DNA of 64,000 nt from the NCBI GenBank assembly GCA_015680905.1, contig CM027380.1:106669001-106733000 (forward strand), read 5' to 3'. This stretch comes from Coptis chinensis. Lineage: Eukaryota; Streptophyta; Magnoliopsida; Ranunculales; Ranunculaceae. Of the stretch, positions 9,642 through 20,893 are shown piece by piece. How positions within the stretch are numbered: position 1 is the first letter of the stretch; the number at the start of each line of letters is the position of its first letter. The notes under the pieces are model-generated. The model was given only the letters and a program-made list of their open reading frames with translations, did no database searches and had not been told where the DNA came from. The position numbers and the translations under genes were made by a program.

Positions 9642-11689
9642 ATGTTTGGTCTGAGTACTTTTGATTTCTAGATTCTTAAAGAGATGTTAATTTTGTTTCT
9701 ACTATATCATCTTATGTTGCTGTAACGTCTGTCAATGGTTGTTTGATGTTGTCGTCGTTTTAATGCCTACAAACCAGTGCGACATGGGTTTCAGTTATCC
9801 TATCATTGGTCATTTGATCTTTGTTCTACTTTCTCTTGGATATTTGTTGGTTGTTTTAATTTGGTGATCCTGCAAATACACTCAGGATTCAGGAAGTGCT
9901 TTCCCGTTATGTCTCTTTTCTACAGCTTCTATGTCTCATGGGTTTTGCTAAATTAGAATCCAGCACCAGCACTAAGTAGTTTACCTCATTGGGTTTAACC
10001 GTTTAAGAGATCAATTAGCCAAACTTTGGGTTGCTCCATTTCTAGTGCAAAACGGATTTTGGTCACAAACTCTGACAATTTGCTGAATAACACAAATGCC
10101 AGAGCATGTTTGAACAAGTTTGTAAATTTACGAGTATAATCTGCAAAACGTGTCAGCTAAAGGATTATGCACCCTGTAGTCATTTCAAAGTTCATCCAGG
10201 GAGAAACCATATTCACTGAAGTTTTCACTGACGCCCTTGTGCGGTTGTGCCCATTGAATTCATTGAGGCCAACAAGTGTTATTCATTGGAACGTCTATGT
10301 TTGACAGAAAGCAGTCTTCTAGCAGCTCCCTGTGATCTGCAATTCGTCATCCAAATCATCTTGAATCAGCTTCCTCTGAAGGCATGTTACTAGTTCTCCT
10401 TGTATTCTTCTCATGTTTTGTCGAGCCAAAAGTAGTTGGTACCTTTGATCTTGAGCTGGAAAACTCTACTTTTTGATCCCTGAACTTCGTGAGTGAAGTC
10501 TTAATATGACTGATTTGGGAGTGGAAAATCTCTCGGATTTCCCAGGCTCACTGCCAACTCTACGAGGTGACATACAAAAGCACGTTGAATAATACGTCAA
10601 AATTCTAACTGAATTTATACTCCGGTGACCTGAAGATGAGTTTATCTTTATCAAAATTAGCAGTTTGTAATACATTCTCCAACAGCAAATCACAACTCAA
10701 ACTATTAGTTTTCTTCATCGAGGGTAGAGACAGTAGAATCAGAGGATCCAACTAAAGAATAACATCTCTTCATGTAAAGAGGACTAGGAAAGTCAGATTG
10801 GAAAACATCCCACCTTGTCTTTATAACTAACAACGAGTCACAAACATCCATTTTATCGAGTTTCCAAATCCCAGATGAAACATCGTGTGTACTGAGGGAC
10901 ATCTAAGAATTTTCGCAATCAGAAGACTGCTCATCACAAACCAAACACTTCCATAAGGGTAATCTAAATTTTGTCTTTGGAACAAATGAACAATGATTAA
11001 ACCGATAGCATTAGCATATGGAGTATATAAAATTATAAATGGATCGGTTTGGCCAAAAGCATTGCTGGACCATGGGGGAATGGGGGCATATGCTAGTAGT
11101 AGTCCCAAGTCCCAACCACCAAAAGGGCATACAGTTTAGTGCTATTGCAAAACAATAAGAAAGAGCAGTTAGATAATTCATATCTTGAGCCACATAATTG
11201 GATCAAACAAATAAAATGAAAGCTTAAGTACACAGATTGTATGTATCCATTTCAAACCAAGATACTCTAGGCTGTCAGCCACGAGTTCTAAGGAGTTATA
11301 ACTTTTAAAACTACACTGCGGAGGATAAATGCTAACAAACTACACTTTGCAGTGTGCTTAGTCCCGAAAAAGAATCGTCCAAAACTAAACGAATCCATAC
11401 ATATGTGATTCAGCTACAAAAAAAAAAAAAAACTTCATCAATCAAATTGATAAATGAACGCAACAAAGGAGACACCTTTTCCACCATGGCGGCCAGATGA
11501 GAGGCAAGAAAAGGTTCACCACTCCATTATAAACATTGGTTTCCAAGAAGAAAAAAACGAACGCACTTTCATTAGATCCCCTGCAACCCGGCCGCCCCTA
11601 TGGTGGTGAAGTCTGACTTGCATTATAAACATTGGCTGTCAAATTTTTCATTCGTTCCAAATCAAAGTTCTAAGTTGCAAGCAAAAATT
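9642..11689. other. Two kilobases with no recognised gene
   Basis: The first part is probably polyubiquitin 3' flank. A minus-strand frame at 10705-10902 ends in SPLYMKRCYSLVGSSDSTVS followed by TLDEEN and a stop. It reads like a genuine protein C-terminus, but I do not recognise it. No other support was seen. Confidence 0.4.
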
Positions 11690-13940
11690 GGCAATGGTAG
11701 AATTACAATGTGCGAAGCATAGTGAAATTGGGGATAAAGTTGTTTTGTGATTCCCTGAAACAAGGATCTTTATAAGGTGTGTCTAGATACTGCCTATCCA
11801 TATGTGTGTTCAAATATCGTCTGTACTTTGATCCTCATATCAGTATTTTCTTCAATGTGTCTCCCATCATGCAGTCTCTCAGAAGTTCTCTTGGCAGTAT
11901 AAGATGACAAAAGGCTCAGTTGACAGGCTACTGCGGTAGGAAAACTTCCTGGGATCTTTGGAAGCATGAACCTGAGCACTAATAAGATCGGATGTTATTA
12001 ACCCACTGCTCTGACTACTACCTCTAGAAATATTGGAGGCAGTTGAATCTGCCAACACTGAATCCATGAGATGACTTGAAGAAGGAACAGCAAGCGAAAA
12101 TGGTGGCGGAACACGAGCTGATGGAGTGTCAACTCCTGCACTAGGGGAACAGTGATTAATGCTTAGACATTAAGGAAATGGTTAATAAATCCATAATGCA
12201 GTAAATTGTTAAAAAAAAAAAGTTCTGTATGGATAAACTTAATCTGACTGAATAATTACAGTGTAATATTAAATGTGTAGTTGAGCTGAAACATTCCGTA
12301 CCAAGGTCCAAGCTAGTAGATCGCAAAGGTTTGTCAGATATATCCAAACCTCTCAGCATGCTTTCAATAACACTAACTTTTTGTTTACTTGCATGCAGCA
12401 CACTTTCAAGACTTCTCTCAGTACCTTTTCCTAAAGATTTTGCTTGCGATAAAACAAGACCAGAAGAGAGAGGTGTACCTGAGGGCAGAGTGTGCTCCTG
12501 TCATTGCAACAATTGCAGAAGTTCCGTACCCAGGTACGATAGAACTAGGTGTTTGGGATGGAGTACGCAATGATTAATTGCACCCCTCTATCACGAAGTG
12601 AAGGAGAAGCATATCTCCTGTGGACACGGGACACCACCTTCTTCATTTATAACCTATACGGAAATGCATCACATCAAACACTGAGTTTTCGTACCTTGTT
12701 CGTATCATTAACAAGGGATCCCATGAATAGATGGAAACAAATACCCTTTGAATGACGGGATCAAAAGATGAGAATGGATGCCTGGAACATTCTGGCCAGG
12801 TTTTTGTAAACATCCGATAACAAGTTCTCGCAGTTGATCGCACCTGAAAAGTTTCATTTCCCACTAGGTTTATATTAACTGAAACTACCGTAAAACAAGA
12901 TGTAATAATAATTTTTAAATACATAATTAAATCAAATGGCTAAACCACAAGGTCGGAAGCAAAAAACAACCAACTATAAACCGAAAACACACTTGTCTTT
13001 ACTTATTTTACGCAGGTAAAGCTTCACTAACGGATGAATTCACCTTAAATCATCAGGATCTTTATTTCTAACTAACACATGCAAAAGTAAAAAACAAATG
13101 AATGAAAAGCTTTAAGACCAAAATTTAAAGGTGTTAACAAACTTGGTTCTCTTAACCGAAATCGTGTACATAAATGTGTGCACACTCATTTCCGCAAAAC
13201 ACGGAATTAGGACATAGAAGGATATATAAAATCCTATTCAACTAGCTGCATGTACATTTGTCTCCCCCTAAAACTTTACATATAAGATTTTACTAGACCC
13301 AACACCCTGATAGTCTTAGTTAGAATTCACAATTCTCATATAAAATTGTAGTGATCATAACCCATCAACCTAAAAAAATAATACCTCACTCATTGTGTCT
13401 GCCACACAGCACTTTATTAGATCTTCATAAAGATCAGCTGCTTGTTGCATTTGCCCAGTACTCAAGTATCAGAAGTGCATAGTCACAACACCTGCAGCAT
13501 GTAATGTAATTATTTATTAATTAAAAAAAAAAACTTCCACCTTAAACAAGAAGCACAGATAAATATACCTAGCAGGGAGTACTGCATTGCGGTCATTTTT
13601 AGCACAATCACCAATTCGAGGGAGCACACATGCAACTTTGCAGTTACGCAACATCTGAAATATGAATATTATTTTTATGAAAAGTAGCATATAGATTAAA
13701 AGAAAATAGAAAATTATAGAAGCAGTTTAGTATAGTACCGTCTTTATGCAGTTGTCTGCAGATTCAGCAATCACATCTTCACAAGTACAGTTATGACGAC
13801 AAGCTTGAAAAGAACCTGAAAGCAAGATTACAATGTCAACAGAAATAGTAGCAGATAGAGAGAGAATTTGTCCAAGAAAATCTCCCAGAAGCACAACAGA
13901 TGGTAGCGCAAGCCTACAGAGAGAATCCCAACTCACTTTA
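11690..13940 (-). pseudogene. CLASP pseudogene (CLIP-associated protein, N-terminal half)
   Basis: Reading the minus strand from 13940 down, exon-sized blocks match plant CLASP, a microtubule plus-end and cortical-array protein, in order. They are LGDFLGQ and LFKLVVITVL-like sequence with AESADNCIKT (about 13736-13930), MLRNCKVACVLPRIGDCAKN with DRNAVLPAR (13565-13655), YALLILEYWAN with ADLYEDLIKCCVADTMSE (13385-13495), RSTARTCYRMFTKTWPECSR and FSSFDPVIQR (12743-12846), INEE and YASPSLRDRG (12567-12640), SKQKVSVIESMLRGLDISDK with SSLDLG-like sequence (12300-12400), and LITSDLISAQVHASKD, AKRTSERL and EENTDMR (11790-12060). DRQYLDTPYKD follows near 11770. Introns are retained with GT...AG borders. 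Frames change between and within blocks, and stops occur after 11760. The C-terminal half is missing. I infer a truncated, non-processed copy. Confidence 0.88.
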
Positions 13941-14237
13941 TTTAATAATGAATGAATACTGAAATGAAGAAAAAGGGAAGGACCTCTTGTTGCCAGGGTA
14001 CAATTGACCAACTGATTTCTTCTTTCTACTTGTTATATCTTCTTCTCGTTCAATTGGTGTTCTGTAAAACACGAAATCTTCTTCATCATCCAGCAAAGAC
14101 AGTGTTGGTAATAATTGGGCAGCAATGACAATGTTGCAATTTGCGAAAAAAAAAAAATACAATTGTTGAAGTGACGTGAGTTGTTGTTGTTGGTGTTGGT
14201 GTGCTTGAAACTCTACAATTGCTTGGAAAGACACCAT
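13938..14237 (-). CDS. Unassigned 99-aa frame upstream of the CLASP fragment
   Basis: It starts with ATG at 14237 and has a Gln/His-rich start (QAHQHQQQQL), an acidic patch LLDDEEDFVFYRTPIEREED and a basic SRKKK motif, and ends at 13938. The composition and the conserved-looking acidic block suggest a real first exon rather than a chance frame, but I do not recognise the family. It has the same orientation as the CLASP fragment and runs into its 5' edge, so the two may be a joined (chimeric) remnant. It could also be an independent small gene or a fragment. Confidence 0.3.
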   Translation of the reverse strand: MVSFQAIVEFQAHQHQQQQLTSLQQLYFFFFANCNIVIAAQLLPTLSLLDDEEDFVFYRTPIEREEDITSRKKKSVGQLYPGNKRSFPFSSFQYSFIIK

Positions 14238-14376
14238 CTTTACGTACGTTTATAAGAAAGAAGAAAGGATTTTTGCATTAATAATGCATGCATGGTTTCG
14301 GTAGTCATAGAAAAAAAAAAAGAAGAGTCGGTGGTTGGGTGGGCACCATCTTTACGTTGGACTAGTAATCACAGTT

Positions 14377-14540
14377 CGAGTTTGATTAGGAAATTAAGGA
14401 TTTTTATCTTTATTAATCTGGCCTGCTGCGTGAGTGTATTAGAGGAAGAAGAAAAAAATTCTCCAACCACTCCATAGGGTTTTTTTTTAAACTTTTTTTG
14501 TTTCTTCTTTTAAATTTTAATTAGCAAAAATTTGATTCCT
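14377..14540 (+). repeat. F-box gene 5' leader (right copy of the 14.4-kb-apart repeat)
   Basis: Partner of 2-160 with the same GATTAGGAAATTAAGGATTT and CTGGCCTGCTGCGTGAGT blocks. Here it lies just upstream of the F-box coding region and may be its promoter or 5' UTR. Confidence 0.8.
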
Positions 14541-14584
14541 AGATTTCTATATTGTGCCATACGTTTATATTGTGCAGATATATT

Positions 14585-15808
14585 ATGAATATAACACGAT
14601 GCCTACCCTGGGTTCAAGCATGTGTAAACAAAACTGAAAATGGAGACTCTCTCCCTTCTGACGTAATTGCCGACATTCTTAGTAGACTTCCTGCCGAGCG
14701 TATACATCATCTCATTAGGCCCACTCCATATTTTGTTGACATGCATCTCCATCGAGCTACTCCGGTTATTGCTTTCCATTGGTATTCAATGTATCCAGTT
14801 AGTGCCGCCCTTAGTCGTGCTAAACCCAAGTGGAAAATCATTATGAATTTCACTGATGAAAAGGTTAAGAAGATTGTTAGTAAAAGCATCAAATTCGAGT
14901 TATCAAGTCCCGACCACTCAAGATACGCTATGCCACGAGTTTATAGTTCTTGCAACGGGTTTCTTCTGATAAAAAAATCATTAAAAAATTCAAACGTACT
15001 TATTTGGAATCCTGTTACTGGACAAGAATTTATTGTCATTATGAAGCGTACTACAGAACCAATATTCTATTCTGTATGTGGGTTTTTCTTCCACCCAAAG
15101 GCTGGGGAGTACAGAGTTATTTTCATCGAGGAAGAAGGTGGATTCTTCAAATTCTCAGTACTTAGCTTGGCCACTAAATTGCTAAGACTGATTCCTGGGG
15201 ATGTCTCTCATCCACCAGATGTCAATAGAGCTCCTACAGTCTTTAATGGAGCTCTACATTGGATGGTTAACGATCAAGAATATAGGAGACTGTTTGAGGT
15301 TTGGCCAGATTGTTCACATTCTATTTTGATATTCAATATCGACCGGGAGGAATTTTCCACAATGCCACACCCAGGAAGCCAGTGTGGCAGCTCAGAAAGA
15401 AGACACTATTGTATGGGACTCTTAGAAATAAAAGGGTGCTTGTGCTTTTCAGATAACTCGTCCTCTGATTTGCTACTAGACATATGGATTTTAGAGGACT
15501 CTATAAAGCAAGTTTGGACCAAAAGGCATGTCGTTCACATTGCTCCAATAAAGTTTTCATGCAAGGTTGTCTATGGAAGACAACATAGATGGTGGAATGA
15601 AGCTGAGGTGGAAGCAATACAAGTATACGGTGACAAATTGTTATTGCGTGTGTATCACAGAAACTTGTTCCTTTACGATCTAAGGTTGGGTACATTTGTA
15701 AGAGTTGGACGCCCGTGTCTTACATCAGGAACTCGAGTGGGGGCACTCGCTCAAATCAATAGCCTGGCTTCCTTGAACATAGATGGAGCGATGACTTTAT
15801 CTCCTTGA
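14585..15808 (+). CDS. F-box protein with F-box-associated domain (F-box shortened)
   Basis: The predicted protein is 407 aa from the ATG at 14585. Frame-open sequence continues upstream but lacks an earlier ATG, and a possible splice acceptor (TTGTGCAG) lies just before the start. Residues ~24-38 read SLPSDVIADILSRLP, the first helix of a plant F-box that binds SKP1 in SCF ubiquitin ligases. The next residues run directly into HHLIRPTPYFVDMHLHRA, so about 15-20 residues of the usual second F-box helix (around a CK.VCK.W stretch) seem to be missing in frame. The rest is an F-box-associated domain: YSSCNGFLL, VLIWNPVTGQE, GFFFHPKAGEYRVIF, GALHWMV. It would be a substrate receptor of unknown target. 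The missing helix could weaken SKP1 binding. Expression is not shown by the sequence. Confidence 0.8.
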   Translation: MNITRCLPWVQACVNKTENGDSLPSDVIADILSRLPAERIHHLIRPTPYFVDMHLHRATPVIAFHWYSMYPVSAALSRAKPKWKIIMNFTDEKVKKIVSKSIKFELSSPDHSRYAMPRVYSSCNGFLLIKKSLKNSNVLIWNPVTGQEFIVIMKRTTEPIFYSVCGFFFHPKAGEYRVIFIEEEGGFFKFSVLSLATKLLRLIPGDVSHPPDVNRAPTVFNGALHWMVNDQEYRRLFEVWPDCSHSILIFNIDREEFSTMPHPGSQCGSSERRHYCMGLLEIKGCLCFSDNSSSDLLLDIWILEDSIKQVWTKRHVVHIAPIKFSCKVVYGRQHRWWNEAEVEAIQVYGDKLLLRVYHRNLFLYDLRLGTFVRVGRPCLTSGTRVGALAQINSLASLNIDGAMTLSP

Positions 15809-15908
15809 TGTATTTTTATTTTTAGTGAGATTAGTAACTCGGATGCTGGTGGGTTGGAGCTGCAAATAAACATCTTGTATCCTCAACTAATGTTTTTACC
15901 AACTATAA

Positions 15909-16237
15909 GGCTGAGTCCAATGGCTCTCTATCCCTTTAAAAGTAGTGTTAAAGTCAATAAAGTAAATTTAAAAGTCAATAAAGTAGAAATTTTAAAAATA
16001 AAAATTTAAAGTAAATTTAAAGTCGATAAAAAGTGAAATTTAAAGTCAACATATTTCACTCTCTATCTCTATTTTACTTCTATTATAGAGAGTAAAATAT
16101 GTTGACTTTAAATTTCCTTTATCGACTTTTAAATTTTACTTTAAATTTATTTTTAAATTTACTTTATCGACTTTAAATTTCTACTTTATTGACTTTAACA
16201 CTACTTTTAAAGGGATAGAGAGCCATTGGACTCAGCC
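15909..16237. mobile_element. Tourist-like PIF/Harbinger MITE
   Basis: The 329-bp element's first and last 56 bp are perfect inverted copies, starting GGCTGAGTCCAATGGCTCTC. The inner arms continue as a long imperfect foldback rich in AAAGTCAATAAAGT. A 3-bp TAA target duplication flanks it (15906-15908 and 16238-16240), as expected for PIF/Harbinger. There is no coding capacity. The perfect terminal repeats point to a fairly recent insertion. Confidence 0.9.
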
Positions 16238-17014
16238 TAAGATACTACTAGCTTTCAAACCCATCTTACGAACGGAGGCCGATATATTAAATTACTAGGT
16301 ATAACCCGTGCATCATAATGTTTCATTTTTTTTAATGATTTAAATTAAAATTTAAAAAAAAAAGAGAAAAAAATTATTTAAATTTAATAAAAATAAAATA
16401 AAATAAAATAAAATAACTATTCAGAAAAAACTTGTTGGCACAGCTTATTGCACGTTTGTCATAATTATTAATTATTTGTAAACCTCGTTATCAATAAATA
16501 AATAAATAACAAACAAAACAAAATGGATTTTAAAATAAATACAAACTTAAAACTCAAGTACATTCGACTTTGATAATAAATACAAAATTAAACTTAAAAT
16601 GGATGTACTTTAAAATAAATACAAAATGGATGAAGAAATAACTCGCCCTTGATAATTAAACCCTTCGACTTCTTAGAAAAATGAAAGGCGATGGCATTAA
16701 AGTTGACCAAGTCAACTGACAAAAGTGGGGTCAAATACTAATTTCCAATTAGAGTCCTCATTAAAGTAGGGCCACAAGCTAAATAACCGTAGAAAATCAA
16801 ATAAATAAATCATGTATTATTTGTGAGCTTACCTTGATTAATTAATCGCAAAAATTGAGAAATAAAAAAAGTACGTATCTACGGAATCAACAGTAGACAA
16901 GAACTAACCAAGTATAGTATTCCATATAATTTTCCTTAAGATAATATTTTCTAGCAATGATGCTAAAAGTATTGATGACAATTTGTCTCCCAAATACAAT
17001 TTTTCCACCACACC
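16238..17014. other. AT-rich spacer with possible Helitron 3' end
   Basis: Around 16298-16318 the sequence ACTAGGTATAACCCGTGCAT, read on the minus strand, ends GCACGGGTTATACCTAG followed by T. That resembles a Helitron 3' end (CTAG then T), but the expected hairpin is decayed. The segment 16440-16540 is an inverted relative of the 3.9-4.8 kb satellite unit. No gene was seen. Confidence 0.35.
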
Positions 17015-17017
17015 TTA

Positions 17018-18122
17018 GAGCATTTCCAATGCAAGTCATTATGGTGGGTTTGTAACTTTATTCACCTCCAAATGGTTCAAAATCTTTGCCCAATGCAAAA
17101 GTGAATACTAAGGTGACTATTTTCCCAAGTCAAAACGAATGTGAAATCTTCAACCGAGATAGTGGCTGAGTTGTGAACTTCGGACGGGATGTTGAATTCT
17201 GTTTCGTGTGTGTGTGTTTTTTTTAAAAAAAATGGGTTTTTTTTTTTCGGACAGAATGTTTCATTCATTCTGTCTCGCATGATTTTTCGACTTTTTTTTT
17301 GGGTTTTTATTTATTTATTTATTTTTAAATTTTTTTAATTTTTAATTTTTAATTTTTAATTTTTTTTTTAATTTTTAATTTAATTTAATTTAATTTAATT
17401 TATTTTTATTTTTTTTATTTTTTCTTTTTTCAGACGGGATGTTTCATTCCGTCCGGAACGTTTTTTCGATTTTTACGTCCAAACGGAATCTAACATCCCG
17501 TACGAGATTAATATTTACCTTTGCGTTGGACAACTTTACCTTGCTTTCCACCAAAACGGTGGAAAAGAGGGGAAATACTGCCTACATGGAGGTGTTTCGA
17601 CCCCCACCTGCGTGGCAAACGTCAATTGGTAGGAGTCTCCACTTTATTCGTTTAATCGACAGGGCTAAAGCTCAATTCGCAATATCATGGATCAATGTCT
17701 GCATCTATAAACTCATGTGACTAAGGTTGAACCTTAGCCACATGGCTTTGCCACTAATGTGCGTTGATTTATGTCCCGATTCGCTTTCTTATCAAAGAGA
17801 TAATTATCAGTTGAAAGTTATAGTATATCACAATTACTCAAGCTACAAGATTACTTGAGCTACAAGGACTCTCTACTCTACCTATATAAATACCAAACTA
17901 TTTTTCATTCAGAACTACGTTTTTGAGACTTGATCCCATTGATAATTTGGGTATGTAGGCAACCGCAAGGTACAGTCTCATCATTCCCCCGAACACCATC
18001 ATTTTTCTAATTACTTTTCTACGTTCTTCGTCTCTTTTATCAACACTTGATGTTTTGATCATATCTGGTCGAAACAGGAGGTAAAAAGAGGGGGAAAATA
18101 ATGACTTGCATTAGAAATGATC
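17018..18122. mobile_element. Non-autonomous PIF/Harbinger-like element, 1.1 kb
   Basis: The left end GAGCATTTCCAATGCAAGTC and the inverse of the right end GATCATTTCTAATGCAAGTC form terminal repeats that extend through CATTAT. TTA target duplications lie at 17015-17017 and 18123-18125. The interior has a low-complexity T/A tract (17290-17420) and no transposase. Termini and TTA duplications fit PIF/Harbinger. Confidence 0.75.
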
Positions 18123-18482
18123 TTAGCAGATATTTTATGAACTCCTCATAAGCTAAGCTAATAACTTTGAACCCTCCCATATGCCATATGTTCTAGCTTC
18201 CAAAATCTTTAGTCCACCGAATTTGGGTTGCTTTTGGGACTTTTGGTATAGCACCTGACTTGACTAAGTGTACATAGTAAAATGGAGTCTCTTTAGGACT
18301 CTATTTAATATTATAGTGTGATTCGATTAAGATATATTAGGAATGGGAGGTTTTGGTAATGGTTGTTCTTCTATAGGGGCAAATGCTTACGTATCCAATT
18401 ATATATTGAATTAACAATTTTGAATCAAGTCAACGTAGTTTTATGGGTTGGCTTTTATAGTAGTCGTGTGACTTGTGAGTTT

Positions 18483-19104
18483 TGTGACACCCCATATTTT
18501 AAAATAGATCATTTAATTTAAGACCCAAGTTGCACTATCCATAATATAAAAGACGTGACATTTCACAAATAATATTCTCCAAGTCTAATTATTTATTCCA
18601 AATATCATAATTTAAATAATGACGGTTCAACATAACTTAAATTCCCAAAACATCGATATTACTACCCAAATAAACTCCAAATAAATAATGTTTAGTCTTA
18701 CATCCAACTATGAATGAAATCAATAAAGAAACCTACTACTATTCTTACTAAATCCAACTCTGAATTCCAACTATCCACGAATTCCATAATGCCACGTGTG
18801 AATTGAAAGCGTACTAATATGAAGAAAAAAAAAAGGGGGTGAGCTTCCAAGAAGCCTAATGAGTCACTACAAAAGACAACATGGTTTGAAAGCATAATAA
18901 TACAATGAAAATGCTATATTTTCTTAAAACATATAATATGCAAAAACCATGCACTTAATAATGTGAAATCCTTATTCTAAATATGTGAACACCATGTCGA
19001 CTTAACCACTCGACAAACACTGTAAAACGCCGTATTATTATTGGGCTTAGGGGTGGTGGCCCATGACCCATGGTTGGGTCCATGAAAAAAAATATATAAA
19101 AAAG

Positions 19105-19135
<31 letters not shown>

Positions 19136-20893
19136 GTGGGAATAGTTTCGACCTTCTCTCTCGCTCTCTCTGACTTCGATCTCTTCTCCTAAAGTCTTCA
19201 AAAGAAAATATTATGGTTTTGTTGTAGGGAAGAATTTACTCCATTTCTTCGACTAGTTGTGTGATTGAAGGACTCTTAATCATCACTATTTCTAAGAAAT
19301 ACAAAGTAGGGTTTTAATTTGTGGGGTGTCGATTTGGAGCTATTTCGATGGGAATAATTGGGGGTTTTACTATATTATAGTATGGAACTTATGGGGAAAT
19401 CTTTAAGGACTGTAGACTTTGCTTGGAATGATGCATCTTAGCTTTGAAGCTGATTTCTTAAAAGAGCTTATTCGGTAACTCAAAAGCAAGTAAATATTTC
19501 TTTTATTTTTTCCCGAATCTAATGAGGGATTTGCCATTGACTTTGAGAAGAAGGTTATATATATTTATCATTACACGTTAAGAAATATATATGTTCGAAA
19601 TGATTGTTGATTATTTTACTTTAAGTTTGTATTAGTATTGAGTGCATAATTAATTTAAGTATATCGATCCATTGTTAATGGTGATGTGTTTCGTTATTGT
19701 CCTTTCCGACAATTGCTTTAATTATGATGTTTATCTAGTTGTTTTGGTGTTTGTATTATTGGTTTCAATGGTGTGTTTGGTCTCGGTATCGTCCTTTTAA
19801 ACAATAATGTCTTAACCTAAATGATTTGGTATTCAGTCATTGAATGATATTGTGAGTGCTGTGCAATATGAGGTGTAATTCATTTTTATGGAAAGATAGT
19901 TTATCTGTTGAGTTTCGATATTCGAGTTATTATATCAAACTATTGAGATATAATACCGAACTGTTGATTTGTTATGTGGGTTTGTTGAGTTATAATGTTG
20001 TTGTGCTATATTTAGGAGAACTACGTATGGGTTGATCCCTGAAAGGGTACGTAGGTAGCCACCTGGCACACCCGCTTCCGTAGGTAGATACCTACCCCGT
20101 AGAGTTCTTTGTTTCTGATGTTTGATCGTTGTTTTATTTCATAACTATATATGTTAGAGCGTGCTTAGTGTGATATGTTTAATATTGGGTCCTCACGTAT
20201 TTTGCTTGGAAGAACCGATATCAAGTGATTCAGGTTTAATGTTGTACATATGTCATTTGGTTACGAATAGATAGATGTAAGAATGGCACTGAGAGTAAGT
20301 TTTACTATAACTTAGATATTTATCGCTATGAGTGTCATTAATTCTAGTTGTGTTTGTGTCCACTCGGTTGCTATATTAGAGATATCTTTATTTGTTTAGT
20401 TTGTTTAACCGATATTAGTTTGGTACTCAAGTGATCTGGCACTTGTCAAGACGCTTTAGTATCTTTCTATTTTGTATCTCTTTTAGAAGGCTTTATAGTA
20501 AGTACTTATTGTTAAGGGCGTAAACATTTTGATAGTTATGGGACTAAGATGTATGTATGTTAGTTGCACTATATAAGTTGTGTATTAGGGTTTTTGGGAT
20601 GTTTGTATATTTATAATTTTATCCTTCGAGGATTGGTTACTTAACTTAACTTAACTGCCATTGGTCGAGATGGTTAAGTAGCTAGTTCTACGAATCAGTA
20701 TATCTTTTAGTAGTTGAATTTACGACTGAGGTATGAGGTTTTATATTTGGTTTGGATGTATTCTTATCAAATTTTTAGGTTATGACAGGTTTATATTTAT
20801 GAAATGTTGAAAATACAAATGAGACTCTGCCGAAATTTCCCAGAAAAGTCACACATCTTAGGTATATAATTGTTTGAGATTTGGGGCGTTACA
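18483..20893. mobile_element. Possible 2.4-kb solo LTR (or other element) bounded by TGTGACACCCC...GGGGCGTTACA
   Basis: The unit begins TGTGACACCCCATAT and ends ATTTGGGGCGTTACA, so its ends are short inverted repeats with TG...CA termini. The interior has a pyrimidine-rich leader-like zone (19150-19200) and no coding region. No 5-bp target duplication was found, so a solo LTR is only the best guess. Confidence 0.35.

Noticed and set aside
14552-14584. Longer F-box reading frame beginning at TTG 14552
   Set aside because: No ATG before 14585; plant nuclear genes start at ATG and a splice acceptor-like sequence lies just before it.
18977-19201. Phe/Ser-rich minus-strand frame
   Set aside because: Low-complexity translation of an A/G-rich leader stretch; no motif.
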